Assembly (NCBI GenBank): GCA_003577005.1
Contig: QEUW01000050.1
Span: 1 to 28,081, forward strand
DNA from: Chloroflexota bacterium
GTDB taxonomy: Bacteria; Chloroflexota; Anaerolineae; Caldilineales; Caldilineaceae
DNA length: 28,081 bases
Reading direction: 5' to 3'
In this document: positions 15,359-23,332 of the stretch, piece after piece
How the letters are laid out: the number at the start of each line of letters is the position of its first letter
How positions within the stretch are numbered: position 1 is the stretch's first letter
Notes under the pieces: model-generated
What the model saw: the letters and a program-made list of their open reading frames with translations, nothing else
The model's database searches: none
Told to the model about the DNA's origin: nothing
Program-made: the position numbers and the translations under genes

Positions 15359-17203
15359 ATGACCAGGACGGTACGCCTACGACTGCTTGAACGCCACGAG
15401 GCGCGTTTGCGACGTGTCCTTGAGCAGCGGCAAAAGACGAGCAACCGCTACACCTGGGCGCGGCTCGTGATCTTCTTTGGCGGGTTGGCAGCAAGCCTCA
15501 CACTCTTTTTTACAGCCGGGTCCTGGCTCTTCTGGTCTGCCCTGGCCGCGGCTGTGCTGCTCTTTGGGTTGGTTGTGGCGTTGCACCAGCGAGTCGAAGC
15601 CAGCGCCCAGCGCTTTACCCAGCTCCATCAATTTACACACGACCAACTTGCCCGCGCCAGGGTTGATTGGGCCGAGCTTCCAGCCGCGCGCGCCAACGAT
15701 CCGCGCTACGAACACCCCTTCGAGGCTGACCTCGACCTGGTGGGCGACCGCTCGCTGCATCGCCTGCTCGATACCGCGGCGTCGCTGCGTGGGAGCGAAC
15801 GGCTGCGCGCCTGGCTCACCGAGACGACACCCGACCTCGCCACAACCTTACGCCGCCAACAGCTTGTACAAGAGCTGCTCCCGCTCACCCTGCTCCGTCA
15901 CAAGTTGGCCGTCGATGGCCGCTTCCTGGTTGAAAACGATGCAGGATGGGAAGAGACCAAACTGCTGGCATGGCTGCAACACGGCCGATCAACGGCGCGC
16001 ATAGGTCGGTGGCTACTGTTGTTGAGCGGATTGGCGGCGCTCAACATTGGCCTGTTTAGCGCAAGTCAGATGACCGGGGCGCCGCCGTTCTGGCAATACA
16101 CCCTGGCGATCTACGCCTTGCTCTATCTGGTCCACGCCCGAACCATTGGCGGCGCCTTCTCTGAAGCGTCCAGAATGCGTGATGACTTGCAACGGCTACT
16201 GGGGCTCTTTCGCCATCTCGAATGCTTTCAGTTCACCCATTCACCGGCTCTCAAGGAGCTTTGTGCGCCACTTCAGACAGAAGAGTTGCGGCCCACGCAT
16301 GCTTTGCGCGGGATTGTGCGCATCGTGGCAGCCACGGGGGTGCAGGGCAATCCCTTTGTGGCATTGGCGCTCAACGCCGTAGCGCCGTGGGGGTTCTTCT
16401 TTGCCTGGCGGCTAGAAGCGCACAAGCAACGGCTGGCGGCCCATCTACCCGCGTGGTTGGAGTGCTGGCATGAGCTGGAGGCGCTGAGCTCCCTGGCCAA
16501 TGCCGCCTATCTCAACCCGGAGTACACATTCCCTGCGCTACGCAGCGCGACTGTAGCACCAGTCTTTTGTATGAAACAGGTGGGGCATCCATTGCTGCCG
16601 GGAGAGACAAAGGTGCGCAATGATTTCACCTTTGCTCACCTGGGCGAAGTGATTATCCTCACTGGCTCGAACATGGCGGGCAAGAGCACCTTTCTCAAGG
16701 CGCTGGGTCTCAGCCTGGCCCTAGCTGTGGCGGGTGGCGCCGTGGACGCCACCCGCATGGAAACGACGCTTTTCCGTCTCTTCACCTGCATCAAGGTGAG
16801 CGACTCGGTGACAAGTGGGATTTCGTACTTCTACGCCGAAGTGCGCCGGCTCAAGGCGCTGCTGGATGCGCTGGAAGTGGATCATCCACGGCCGCTCTTT
16901 TTCGCGATCGACGAGATCTTCCGCGGCACCAACAACCGCGAGCGCCTCCTCGGTAGCCAGGCTTATATCAAGCGATTGGCAGGCCAGTGCGGCGTCGGTC
17001 TGATCGCTACGCATGATCTAGAACTGGTCAAACTGGCGGATGCATCGCCACAGATCACCAATTACCACTTTCGTGACGAGATCGCGGGCGGTCAAATGTA
17101 CTTCGACTATCACTTACGGCCCGGCCCCAGCCCCACTACCAATGCGCTAAAGATCATGCGCAGCGCGGGTCTGCCAGTTCCCGATGGGCAGCATGAAGGG
17201 TAG
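15359..17203 (+). CDS. Membrane-anchored MutS-like ATPase
   Basis: The 614-residue protein has two adjacent hydrophobic helices near residues 35-80 and two more around 215-260. A MutS domain V ATPase follows: Walker A GSNMAGKSTFLKALG (about 435-449), the MutS helix region VSDSVTSGISYFYAEVRRLK, Walker B FFAIDEIFRGTNNRER (about 513-528) and ATHDLEL. It lacks the mismatch-recognition domain I, so it is not mismatch-repair MutS. It matches the membrane-spanning MutS-related proteins widespread in bacteria, whose function is not established. ATG 15359 is chosen over the in-frame TTG at 15347, although neither has a clear Shine-Dalgarno. It is probably co-transcribed with the peptidase. Confidence 0.88.
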   Translation: MTRTVRLRLLERHEARLRRVLEQRQKTSNRYTWARLVIFFGGLAASLTLFFTAGSWLFWSALAAAVLLFGLVVALHQRVEASAQRFTQLHQFTHDQLARARVDWAELPAARANDPRYEHPFEADLDLVGDRSLHRLLDTAASLRGSERLRAWLTETTPDLATTLRRQQLVQELLPLTLLRHKLAVDGRFLVENDAGWEETKLLAWLQHGRSTARIGRWLLLLSGLAALNIGLFSASQMTGAPPFWQYTLAIYALLYLVHARTIGGAFSEASRMRDDLQRLLGLFRHLECFQFTHSPALKELCAPLQTEELRPTHALRGIVRIVAATGVQGNPFVALALNAVAPWGFFFAWRLEAHKQRLAAHLPAWLECWHELEALSSLANAAYLNPEYTFPALRSATVAPVFCMKQVGHPLLPGETKVRNDFTFAHLGEVIILTGSNMAGKSTFLKALGLSLALAVAGGAVDATRMETTLFRLFTCIKVSDSVTSGISYFYAEVRRLKALLDALEVDHPRPLFFAIDEIFRGTNNRERLLGSQAYIKRLAGQCGVGLIATHDLELVKLADASPQITNYHFRDEIAGGQMYFDYHLRPGPSPTTNALKIMRSAGLPVPDGQHEG

Positions 17204-17260
17204 ATTAAAGTATCCGCTTTTTCTGGCTCATTTATTTCGTCAAGTTGGAGAAACCAAGTC

Positions 17261-18088
17261 ATGGCAGACCAAGTCCTGCTTATCTCGGTGGATGAACTGT
17301 ATGGCGACCCCGGTCTAGATGAAAAGGCTATCGAAGCGGCGCTCAACCGTAGTTTGAACCCCCGCCCGCCAACCCTGCTCTACGACAAGATGGGGGGGCT
17401 GGGGCTTGGTCCGCAACATCAGGTGCTCGATATCGGCAGCCGGGATGCTCGCCATGCCTGCGAGCTGGCGCAGCGTTATGGCTGTCACGTGCTGGGCGTC
17501 GAGCCGGTGGCGCACAATCTTCAACTGGCCGAACGGCTGATCGCCGAGCGCAAACTCGGCGACCTTGTCCAATCGCAGCCTGGTTCCATCGAAGCAATCC
17601 CAGCCGCAGCCAGCAGCTTTGATTTTATCTGGTGCCGGGACATGCTCAACCACGTGCCCAACCTGGCGGCAGGCCTCGCCGAGTGCGCCCGCGTCCTCAA
17701 ACCGGGTGACTGGATGCTCGTCTACCAGACCTTTGCCACCGATCAGCTGGAGCCAGGCGAGGCCGCACGTCTCTACCCGGCATTGGCCGTCGTGCCAGCC
17801 AATATGGCGCCCGCCCATTTCGAAGCCTGTGCGACCGGCGCAGGCTTTGCCATCCGTGAACGGGATGTCATCGGCAGCGAGTGGCGCGAATGGTGGGAAG
17901 AAGAGGGCGACCACACGACGGCCAAACAGTTGTTGACCATTGCGCGCCTGCGGCGTGGCCGGGAGAGGCTGCTGCGCGAACTGGGGCCGGTCAACTATAC
18001 TGCCGAACTGGCGAACTGCCACTGGGGTGTCTATCAGATGTTGGGAAAGCTCGAACCCGTCTGCTACGTACTACAAAATGGAGGATAA
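17261..18088 (+). CDS. SAM-dependent methyltransferase (Methyltransf_11 type)
   Basis: The 275-residue protein has motif I HQVLDIGSRDARHACELA (about 53-70), motif II HVLGVEPV, an IWCRDMLNHVPNLAAGLAECARVLKPGDWMLVYQ stretch giving motifs IV-VI, and a long C-terminal substrate region with WREWWEEEGDHTTAKQLL. The fold is that of small-molecule O-, N- or C-methyltransferases; the substrate is not identifiable. ATG 17261 follows GGAG at about 12 bp. It lies 57 bp after the MutS-like gene, so it may be the last gene of that run. Confidence 0.87.
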   Translation: MADQVLLISVDELYGDPGLDEKAIEAALNRSLNPRPPTLLYDKMGGLGLGPQHQVLDIGSRDARHACELAQRYGCHVLGVEPVAHNLQLAERLIAERKLGDLVQSQPGSIEAIPAAASSFDFIWCRDMLNHVPNLAAGLAECARVLKPGDWMLVYQTFATDQLEPGEAARLYPALAVVPANMAPAHFEACATGAGFAIRERDVIGSEWREWWEEEGDHTTAKQLLTIARLRRGRERLLRELGPVNYTAELANCHWGVYQMLGKLEPVCYVLQNGG

Positions 18089-18380
18089 CAGGGAACGGCA
18101 AGCCCGGTATGGTGCGATCTACCTGCATCCTCGCCGGCACTGAGATGCAGCGCACACTGCGTCTACAACGCACCAGTAGCGTGTAGTTGAAATTTTGATA
18201 AACGCAGCGCGCCCCTGGGCGCGCCCGCCGCAAAACTTTGATAACACCCTACTAAGGGTCTGTTGACATTTCAGTCTAAGCCAGAGGTGCAACGCACTTT
18301 GCCAAGTGCATCGCACCAGCGTGCACCCGCCAAATGTCAATAGCCCCTAATGTATCCCCAATTCGACTCTTCTAACACGC
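18089..18380. other. Convergent intergenic region with a GC-rich hairpin and a MITE
   Basis: This 292-bp gap between converging genes holds a GC-rich hairpin (GCGCGCCC at 18207-18214 against GGGCGCGC at 18217-18224) that could slow transcription from either side but lacks a T-run. The rest is the MITE-like element at 18256-18346 and a degenerate GGTGC-type repeat near 18144-18175. No gene is supported. Confidence 0.55.
18256..18347. mobile_element. Short MITE with IS5-like ends, flanked by TAA/CTAA duplication
   Basis: The left end GGGTCTGTTGACATTT (18256-18271) and right end AAATGTCAATAGCCCC (18332-18347) are complementary at 14 of 16 positions, with TTGACATTT/AAATGTCAA perfect. The flanks are CTAA at 18252-18255 and CTAA at 18347-18350. 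Read with a 16-bp repeat the duplication is TAA; read with the last C in the flank it is CTAA. TTGACATTT-type ends and TNA or YTAR duplications fit IS5-related elements. The interior is a GGTGC-type palindrome (18286-18317). No transposase is present. Confidence 0.8.
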
Positions 18381-19535
18381 TCAAGGCCATCCAGGTGGCA
18401 GGATTGGGTTGGCGGGCAGCGGGTCGAGAAAGACACTCTGCGAGAGGTCCAGACAGTCGGGGTTGTTATGTCCCCAGTAGTCATCGCGCCCGTAATCCAA
18501 CTCCGAGGGATACCAGGGCAAGGGGCCTGAATACATCAGGTCGCTGCTGCTGTCTCCCACGTGCCCTTGTAAGACATGGCGGGCGGCGCACGTCGGCGCC
18601 GCCCCCAGGGTGTGGAAGATCTCGTGGAGCATCGAAAACTCCAGATAATCCGGCGGCGCAGCGGGCGAAGAGGCAAACTGCGTGTCACTACACGACACCG
18701 TCTCGTTGGGGAGACCCTGGAGGTAGAGGACCGCGGCATTGCCGATCAGAGCCGGCGGCCAGGCTGCGCCACCACAGGCGGTGTTGCTCGTACCATCATA
18801 GTAAACGGCATAGAGTTTGTTCGGCTCGTTGAACCCGGCAGCGTGGATGCTGCTTTCGACCTGGTCGCGCACAAAGGCGCCATAACCGGCAAGCGCCGCG
18901 TCAGTCTGGGAAAGGCGGTGGAAAGTAATATCGAGTGTGCTCTGATAGGTATCAAAGCGAAGCCGTGTGCCGCCGGTCTGTTCGGCCAACCAGTTTTGAA
19001 AGGAGAGCACCGAGTTCGCCAGCGAACCGTCGAGATCGAGCTGGCGATCCGCGCCATCGCTGGGCACAACATACATCACATGGACCTGGTAGCCGCTCAC
19101 ATCGTCTGGCCGGTTCACGGTAGCACGCCCTGGCGCCGGGGTCTCCGTCATTTGGGTGACCAGGGGCAGGTAGAGTTGGAAGGTCGTACCCGGTGTCTGG
19201 GATTGGCCAGTACTGGCAGCTAAAACTTCCTCTAGCAGTTCCGCGCTCTGGGTGTCACGCATTCGCCAGGTTTGTGAAACAAATGTCGGTTGCGTGTAGG
19301 AGCTCCCTGGCTGGAGTGTCTGATAGAAGACCTCCTCGCATCTAGGGTTAACCCAGAAGATGGAAACTGGCCGGTTTCTCAGGTTGGTAAAGGTGACTGT
19401 TGTCGCACCGGCGGCTTCAACAGAACAATCTTCCAGCTTAGCAACAACGGAGGCTGTTGAAGCCGTCATTGCGGTTGCGGCGATGACCATGCTCAGCACA
19501 GCCACCAGCCATAAGAGGTGCGGATACAAACGCAT
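18381..19535 (-). CDS. Secreted zinc metallopeptidase-like protein with N-terminal VHL-like beta domain
   Basis: The 384-residue protein starts MRLYPHLLWLVAVLSMVIAA, a signal peptide. Residues about 44-100 (TTVTFTNLRNRPVSIFWVNP...YQTLQPGSSYTQPTFVSQTW.MRD) match the von Hippel-Lindau beta-domain pattern, in which TFxNxxxxxVxxxWxxxxG..xYxxLxPGxxxxxxTxxxHxWxxRD is typical. LYLPLV at about 121-126 marks a linker. The C-terminal half carries MLHEIFHTLGAAPTCA (HExxH at about 303-307), with candidate further ligands in ARHV and GHVGDSSSDLMYSG, as in secreted actinobacterial and Chloroflexota HExxH proteins. An extracellular zinc peptidase is the best guess, but the third ligand is unproven. Neighbours give no operon. 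Confidence 0.82.
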   Translation of the reverse strand: MRLYPHLLWLVAVLSMVIAATAMTASTASVVAKLEDCSVEAAGATTVTFTNLRNRPVSIFWVNPRCEEVFYQTLQPGSSYTQPTFVSQTWRMRDTQSAELLEEVLAASTGQSQTPGTTFQLYLPLVTQMTETPAPGRATVNRPDDVSGYQVHVMYVVPSDGADRQLDLDGSLANSVLSFQNWLAEQTGGTRLRFDTYQSTLDITFHRLSQTDAALAGYGAFVRDQVESSIHAAGFNEPNKLYAVYYDGTSNTACGGAAWPPALIGNAAVLYLQGLPNETVSCSDTQFASSPAAPPDYLEFSMLHEIFHTLGAAPTCAARHVLQGHVGDSSSDLMYSGPLPWYPSELDYGRDDYWGHNNPDCLDLSQSVFLDPLPANPILPPGWP

Positions 19536-19730
19536 ACAGCCAGCTCACACAGTCATCACGAACCCGCGCCGGTGCCACCAGATGAACCGGCGGCGAAGCA
19601 CCACTATATATCACAGGCGCCCGTCCGGCGCAAATCCAAAAGCGGTTCGCGGAGCACGCAGAGGAGACGCAGAGAGCACAGAGGATTTTCCCTGTGTTCT
19701 CTGTGAACCGCTTTTTGTCCTTTGCATACG
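19536..19730. other. Intergenic segment with a long imperfect hairpin
   Basis: This gap follows the cystathionine synthase-type gene and precedes the metallopeptidase gene, both on the minus strand. It contains the hairpin at 19638-19715 and no supported coding region. Confidence 0.5.
19638..19715 (-). terminator. Hairpin with T-run after the cystathionine synthase-type gene
   Basis: AAAAGCGGTTC (19638-19648) pairs exactly with GAACCGCTTTT (19705-19715). Inside, AGAGAGCACAGAGG (19671-19684) pairs imperfectly with CCCTGTGTTCTCT (19690-19702). On the minus strand the structure begins 16 bases after the gene's stop codon and its 3' arm ends GCTTTTGG, so it could act as an intrinsic terminator. 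The inner CAGAG/GCACAG motif is a type of dispersed repeat seen in several phyla. Confidence 0.6.
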
Positions 19731-20945
19731 CTAAATCTTTGCCAGCGCCTGGCGCAGATCGGCGATCAGGTCATCGGTCTCTTCCACACCAAGACAGAGA
19801 CGCACCAGTTCGTCACGGATGCCCAGCGCGGCGCGCTCCTCCGGTGGCACGTTGGCATAGCCCATAAGCGCCAGCGGGCTGACCATTGTCTCCACGCCGC
19901 CCAGGCTGGGACCGATGGTAGGAATCGTGAGGGCGTCGAGAAAGCGGTGGGTGCGCGTTGCGTCACCGTCGATTTCAAAGCTGACCACGCCGCCAAAACC
20001 GCGCATGGTCGCCGTAGCTAGTTTGTGGTCACGATGGCCTTCCAGACCTGGATACCAGACCTGGCGCACCTGGGGCTGATCGGCCAAAAAGCGAGCCACG
20101 GCAAGCCCACTAGCGTTCTGCCGCGCCACCCGCAGCGCCAATGTTTTCATGCCCCGCAGGATCAAATAGGCCGCGTGGGGATCGACAATGTAGCCGAGGA
20201 GGCTGTGCGCCTGGCGCAGCCGCGTCGTCAGGTCCGTACGCCCGACGATGGCACCGGCCATGACGTCGTTGTGTCCGGCCAGATATTTGGTCACACTGTG
20301 GATGACCAGGTCCACGCCGTACTCTAACGCCCGCAGATTGATGGGTGTGGCAAAGGTTGTATCGACCACCGTCAGAATTCGGTGACGCCGGGCGATTGCC
20401 ACTAGCCGCTCAAGGTCGATACAGTGGTTGAAAGGATTGGTCGGTGACTCGCAAAAAATGAGCCGCGTATTGGGCCGGATAGCAGCCTCGATGGCAGCAT
20501 AGTCGCCATGCGGCACGATTGAGCATTCGATACCATAGCGCGGCAGGAAATTGCGGCAAAAGACCAACGTATGGTAATAACTCTCGTCAGCCAAAATCAG
20601 ATGGTCTCCGGCGCTGAGCAAAAGGAGGAGCGTTGCCGTCACCGCCGCCATGCCGCTGCCGACCAGTACGGTATCTTCGGCGCCTTCCAGCGCGGCGAGT
20701 TTGGCTTCGACAGCGCGCACGGTGGGGTTCCCGTAGCGGCCATACTCTTCGCGCTCCGGCTCATCCCAGAACATGTGCTCTTCGGTATAATTGACCAGAG
20801 CCTCGCTATCGGCAAACGTATAGACCGCCGTCTGCACAATGGGCACGGTCAGGCTGTTATGGGCGCGGAAACGGCGCTCGCCGGCATGGATTGCGGCCGT
20901 TCCCAGCGCCGACGAGTGAGGCTGTGCATTAGCTTCAGATGTCAT
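19731..20945 (-). CDS. Cystathionine gamma-synthase / methionine gamma-lyase family PLP enzyme
   Basis: The 404-residue Cys/Met metabolism enzyme begins [20 protein letters not shown]. Family marks are [34 protein letters not shown] (phosphate-binding region), [22 protein letters not shown] and the PLP lysine in [20 protein letters not shown], then [15 protein letters not shown] near the end. Members make cystathionine from homoserine esters, lyse it, or degrade methionine; they cannot be separated by eye. It acts in the cytoplasm in methionine or cysteine metabolism. ATG 20945 is preferred over the in-frame TTG at 20990 because it matches family N-termini. It stands alone. Confidence 0.92.
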   Translation of the reverse strand: MTSEANAQPHSSALGTAAIHAGERRFRAHNSLTVPIVQTAVYTFADSEALVNYTEEHMFWDEPEREEYGRYGNPTVRAVEAKLAALEGAEDTVLVGSGMAAVTATLLLLLSAGDHLILADESYYHTLVFCRNFLPRYGIECSIVPHGDYAAIEAAIRPNTRLIFCESPTNPFNHCIDLERLVAIARRHRILTVVDTTFATPINLRALEYGVDLVIHSVTKYLAGHNDVMAGAIVGRTDLTTRLRQAHSLLGYIVDPHAAYLILRGMKTLALRVARQNASGLAVARFLADQPQVRQVWYPGLEGHRDHKLATATMRGFGGVVSFEIDGDATRTHRFLDALTIPTIGPSLGGVETMVSPLALMGYANVPPEERAALGIRDELVRLCLGVEETDDLIADLRQALAKI

Positions 20946-21203
20946 GTTTCGTTTGTCGTCCAAAGAAAAGAAAGCGCCCCAACCAATCAAGCTGTTAGAG
21001 ATTGGATGCTGTTAACATTGCATCCTGTCCACCGGTGCGACGCACTGCTGGATAGGGGTACTGCAAACGCAGGCGCCGCACACGGGGTATTGAGCCACCA
21101 GACAAGGAAACAGGTAGATAGGCGCCTAGGGGTCATTCCCTGTCTTCCTATCTACCTGTTTCCCTGACTACTGTGGCAGAGGCGCTGTGTCTGACGGTTG
21201 ATT
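20946..21203. other. Intergenic region after the PFOR beta gene
   Basis: This 258-bp gap contains a GGTGCGACGCACT half-site (21034-21046) and a strong 17-bp inverted repeat at 21106-21163. No gene or clear promoter for the cystathionine synthase-type gene was recognised. Confidence 0.5.
21106..21163. repeat. Perfect 17-bp inverted repeat downstream of the PFOR operon
   Basis: GGAAACAGGTAGATAGG (21106-21122) is exactly complementary to CCTATCTACCTGTTTCC (21147-21163), with a 24-nt loop containing a weak AGGG/CCCT pairing. It lies 40 bases after the stop of the PFOR beta gene and could protect the 3' end of that mRNA. There is no T-run, so an intrinsic terminator is uncertain. It may be a dispersed genomic repeat. 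Confidence 0.75.
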
Positions 21204-23312
21204 CTACCCCTTGCCCTGAGCTTTGGCGGCGGCGCGCGCCTTGGCGGCAGCGATGCGTTCCTGGGCCGCGGCGCTCAGCTTCGGCGTAGCGGGGGACGCA
21301 GGCGGCTCCTCGGCAGGGGCTGGCTCGACGGGCGCGGGCGCAGCCTCACCACCGGCCGCGGCAAGTTTGGCCGCGGCCCGCGCTTTGGCGGCGGCGATAC
21401 GCTCGGCAGCAGCGCTGCTCAGGTTGGCGACCGGGGCAGCCGTTGATTTTTCCGCACCACTTTGGTCACCGTTGGCCTTGGCCGCGGCCCGCGCTTTGGC
21501 GGCGGCGATACGCTCGGCAGCAGCGCTGCTCAGGTTGCCGGGCGCCGCCGGCTCTTTAGCTATAGCCGGTGCAGCCGCGGGCTTGGCCGCGGCATGTGTG
21601 CTCTTCTCCGGCTGGAGGATACCGGCCAGGTCCTGCAACAGGCGCCAGTTGTTCAGGCGATCCTGTTGGGCGGCTAACAACATCTCGCTGGGATTACCGT
21701 CCTTGTCAAAGTGTTTCTCGAAGCGCCCTTCGCCGCGCGCAAAGTCGATAAAGGTAAAGGGCTTCTTAGTCTTGGGGTCCACATACCAATCGTCGTTGAC
21801 GGCAGGGTTACCCTTGAGGTCGAGCCGTTCGCGGATCGTGCGCCCTTTGCGAGGGTCGTAGACCAACAGGGGGAAAGCACGGCTGTCTACTGCGGCGCGT
21901 GCGCGTTGGGCGGCTTCGTGGTCGCCTACGCCGTGTTCGGGCTGGCAGGTTGTAAAGACGCTGATGATGGCCGGACCCGGGTATTCGTTGGCATCCAGCA
22001 CCGCCCGGTAGAAGTGATTCATGTGGGCGGCGGTCGTCTGCGCCACATAGACGTTGGGGTGCATCATGGCAATCTGGGCGATCTCTTTGCGCGCTTCGGA
22101 TTTGCCAAGCTCTTCTTTGCCAAAGGGGCTCATCTTGGTGCCCTGGCCCTGGAAGCTGCCGGTCGAAGCCTGCCCGCCGGTGTTGGAATAGACCTGGGTG
22201 TCCAACAGCAGCACCTTGATGTCCATCCCGCTGGCAAACATGCGGCTGAGGGCGCCAAAACCGATATCAAGCATCGCGCCGTCGCCGCCGATCACCCAGA
22301 GCCGCTTCTTCTCCCACCCCATCTGATCCCACCGGGCGCGCACGCCCATGGCGTCGGTAGGGCCATTCTCGAAGAGCGAATTGGTCCACGAAACGCCCCA
22401 TGGGTTGTAGGGGTAGGTGCTGCCGTAGACCGTCGTACAGCCGGTGGAGTTGACGATGCCGATATTCTCTTTGCCTACTTGGAAGGCGGTGGCGGCCAGC
22501 CACATGCGCAGCGCGGTTGCTTCGCCACACCCGGCGCACGAACCGGCGCCGCCGACATAGAGCAGGCTGCGGTCGGCCAGCATCATATCTACCAACACGC
22601 GTTCGTTGATAAAGCGATCCGGCGTGGGCGGCAGGCTGCGGAAGAAGTCAAAGGCCTGGCGGTATTGGGGGACGGTCTTCTCCTCTTTCTGGATCATCTT
22701 GAGCGCGTTGTAGCCCAAGTCGGCGCAGACTTGGACACACTCGGCGCACCCTTTGCATTTGGTCGGGTCGATAAAGATGCCAAACTTGCCACCCGAACCG
22801 GGTTCCTTCTTCTCCGGCACACTATAAAACTTGTTGGTGACCGCCCACTGGCGGCTCAACCAATCGCGCTCCTCTTCGGATGTCTGGGCCAAGGCCAGTT
22901 CGAGCACCGACCCCTCCGTCACTTTGCCCAGGATGGCGGTGTCGGGGCACTCGGTCACGCAGGTCATACAGCCGACACAGTTGTCCTGGTAGAACTCGGG
23001 AATTTCGGGGGCAATGTAGGAAAAATCGCGATAGGCGCCGGTGCCCGCCGGGATGAGCGAACGGGCCACGCTGATATCGGCGACCAGGTCATCGTCCTGG
23101 CCGGCTTCGTAGGCGCTGACGATGCGGGCATTGAAATCGGCGATATAGGCATCGAGATCGAGCTCGAAGAGGGCGCCGGGGATGTCACAGGCTTCCGCAC
23201 CATTGGAGCCGCCATTGGTATGGCCATTAGCATGACCGTTGGTGTGACCATTTGTCGCGACGTGCTGTTCAACTGGCTCGTCGTCGATCAAGAAAATCGG
23301 ACTTGCAGCCAT
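21204..23312 (-). CDS. Pyruvate:ferredoxin oxidoreductase, beta (TPP) subunit with N-terminal 2x[4Fe-4S] domain and Ala/Lys-repeat tail
   Basis: The 702-residue chain combines the ferredoxin domain and TPP domain of pyruvate:ferredoxin oxidoreductase. After an Asn/Gly/His-rich start (NGHTNGHANGHTNGG, about 21-35), two 4Fe-4S clusters are bound by CVGCMTCVTECP (112-123) and CKGCAECVQVC (about 187-197). The TPP part has YVGGAGSCAGCGEATALR and NSTGCTTVYGSTYPYNPWG (proximal cluster Cys), GDGAMLDIGFGALSRM and DTQVYSNTGGQASTG (TPP/Mg), and FTTCQPEHG. Together with the neighbouring alpha/gamma chain it oxidises pyruvate and CoA to acetyl-CoA and CO2, reducing ferredoxin. After about residue 585 the tail carries three copies of an LSSAAAERIAAAKARAAAKA-like repeat. 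SD AAGGAG is 8 bp upstream; the gap to the upstream gene is 20 bp. Confidence 0.93.
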   Translation of the reverse strand: MAASPIFLIDDEPVEQHVATNGHTNGHANGHTNGGSNGAEACDIPGALFELDLDAYIADFNARIVSAYEAGQDDDLVADISVARSLIPAGTGAYRDFSYIAPEIPEFYQDNCVGCMTCVTECPDTAILGKVTEGSVLELALAQTSEEERDWLSRQWAVTNKFYSVPEKKEPGSGGKFGIFIDPTKCKGCAECVQVCADLGYNALKMIQKEEKTVPQYRQAFDFFRSLPPTPDRFINERVLVDMMLADRSLLYVGGAGSCAGCGEATALRMWLAATAFQVGKENIGIVNSTGCTTVYGSTYPYNPWGVSWTNSLFENGPTDAMGVRARWDQMGWEKKRLWVIGGDGAMLDIGFGALSRMFASGMDIKVLLLDTQVYSNTGGQASTGSFQGQGTKMSPFGKEELGKSEARKEIAQIAMMHPNVYVAQTTAAHMNHFYRAVLDANEYPGPAIISVFTTCQPEHGVGDHEAAQRARAAVDSRAFPLLVYDPRKGRTIRERLDLKGNPAVNDDWYVDPKTKKPFTFIDFARGEGRFEKHFDKDGNPSEMLLAAQQDRLNNWRLLQDLAGILQPEKSTHAAAKPAAAPAIAKEPAAPGNLSSAAAERIAAAKARAAAKANGDQSGAEKSTAAPVANLSSAAAERIAAAKARAAAKLAAAGGEAAPAPVEPAPAEEPPASPATPKLSAAAQERIAAAKARAAAKAQGKG
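21369..21537. repeat. 58-bp exact direct repeat in the PFOR beta tail
   Basis: The 58 bases at 21369-21426 recur identically at 21480-21537. They encode the SSAAAERIAAAKARAAAK unit. A third, diverged copy lies near 21215-21279. Exact identity at the DNA level implies recent duplication or gene conversion. Confidence 0.85.
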
Positions 23313-23332
23313 CGATGGTTCTCCTTTTCTTG

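Noticed and set aside
20784..20792. GGTATAAT inside the cystathionine synthase-type gene
   Set aside because: It lies within coding sequence on the opposite strand and has no gene downstream in that direction. Taken as chance.
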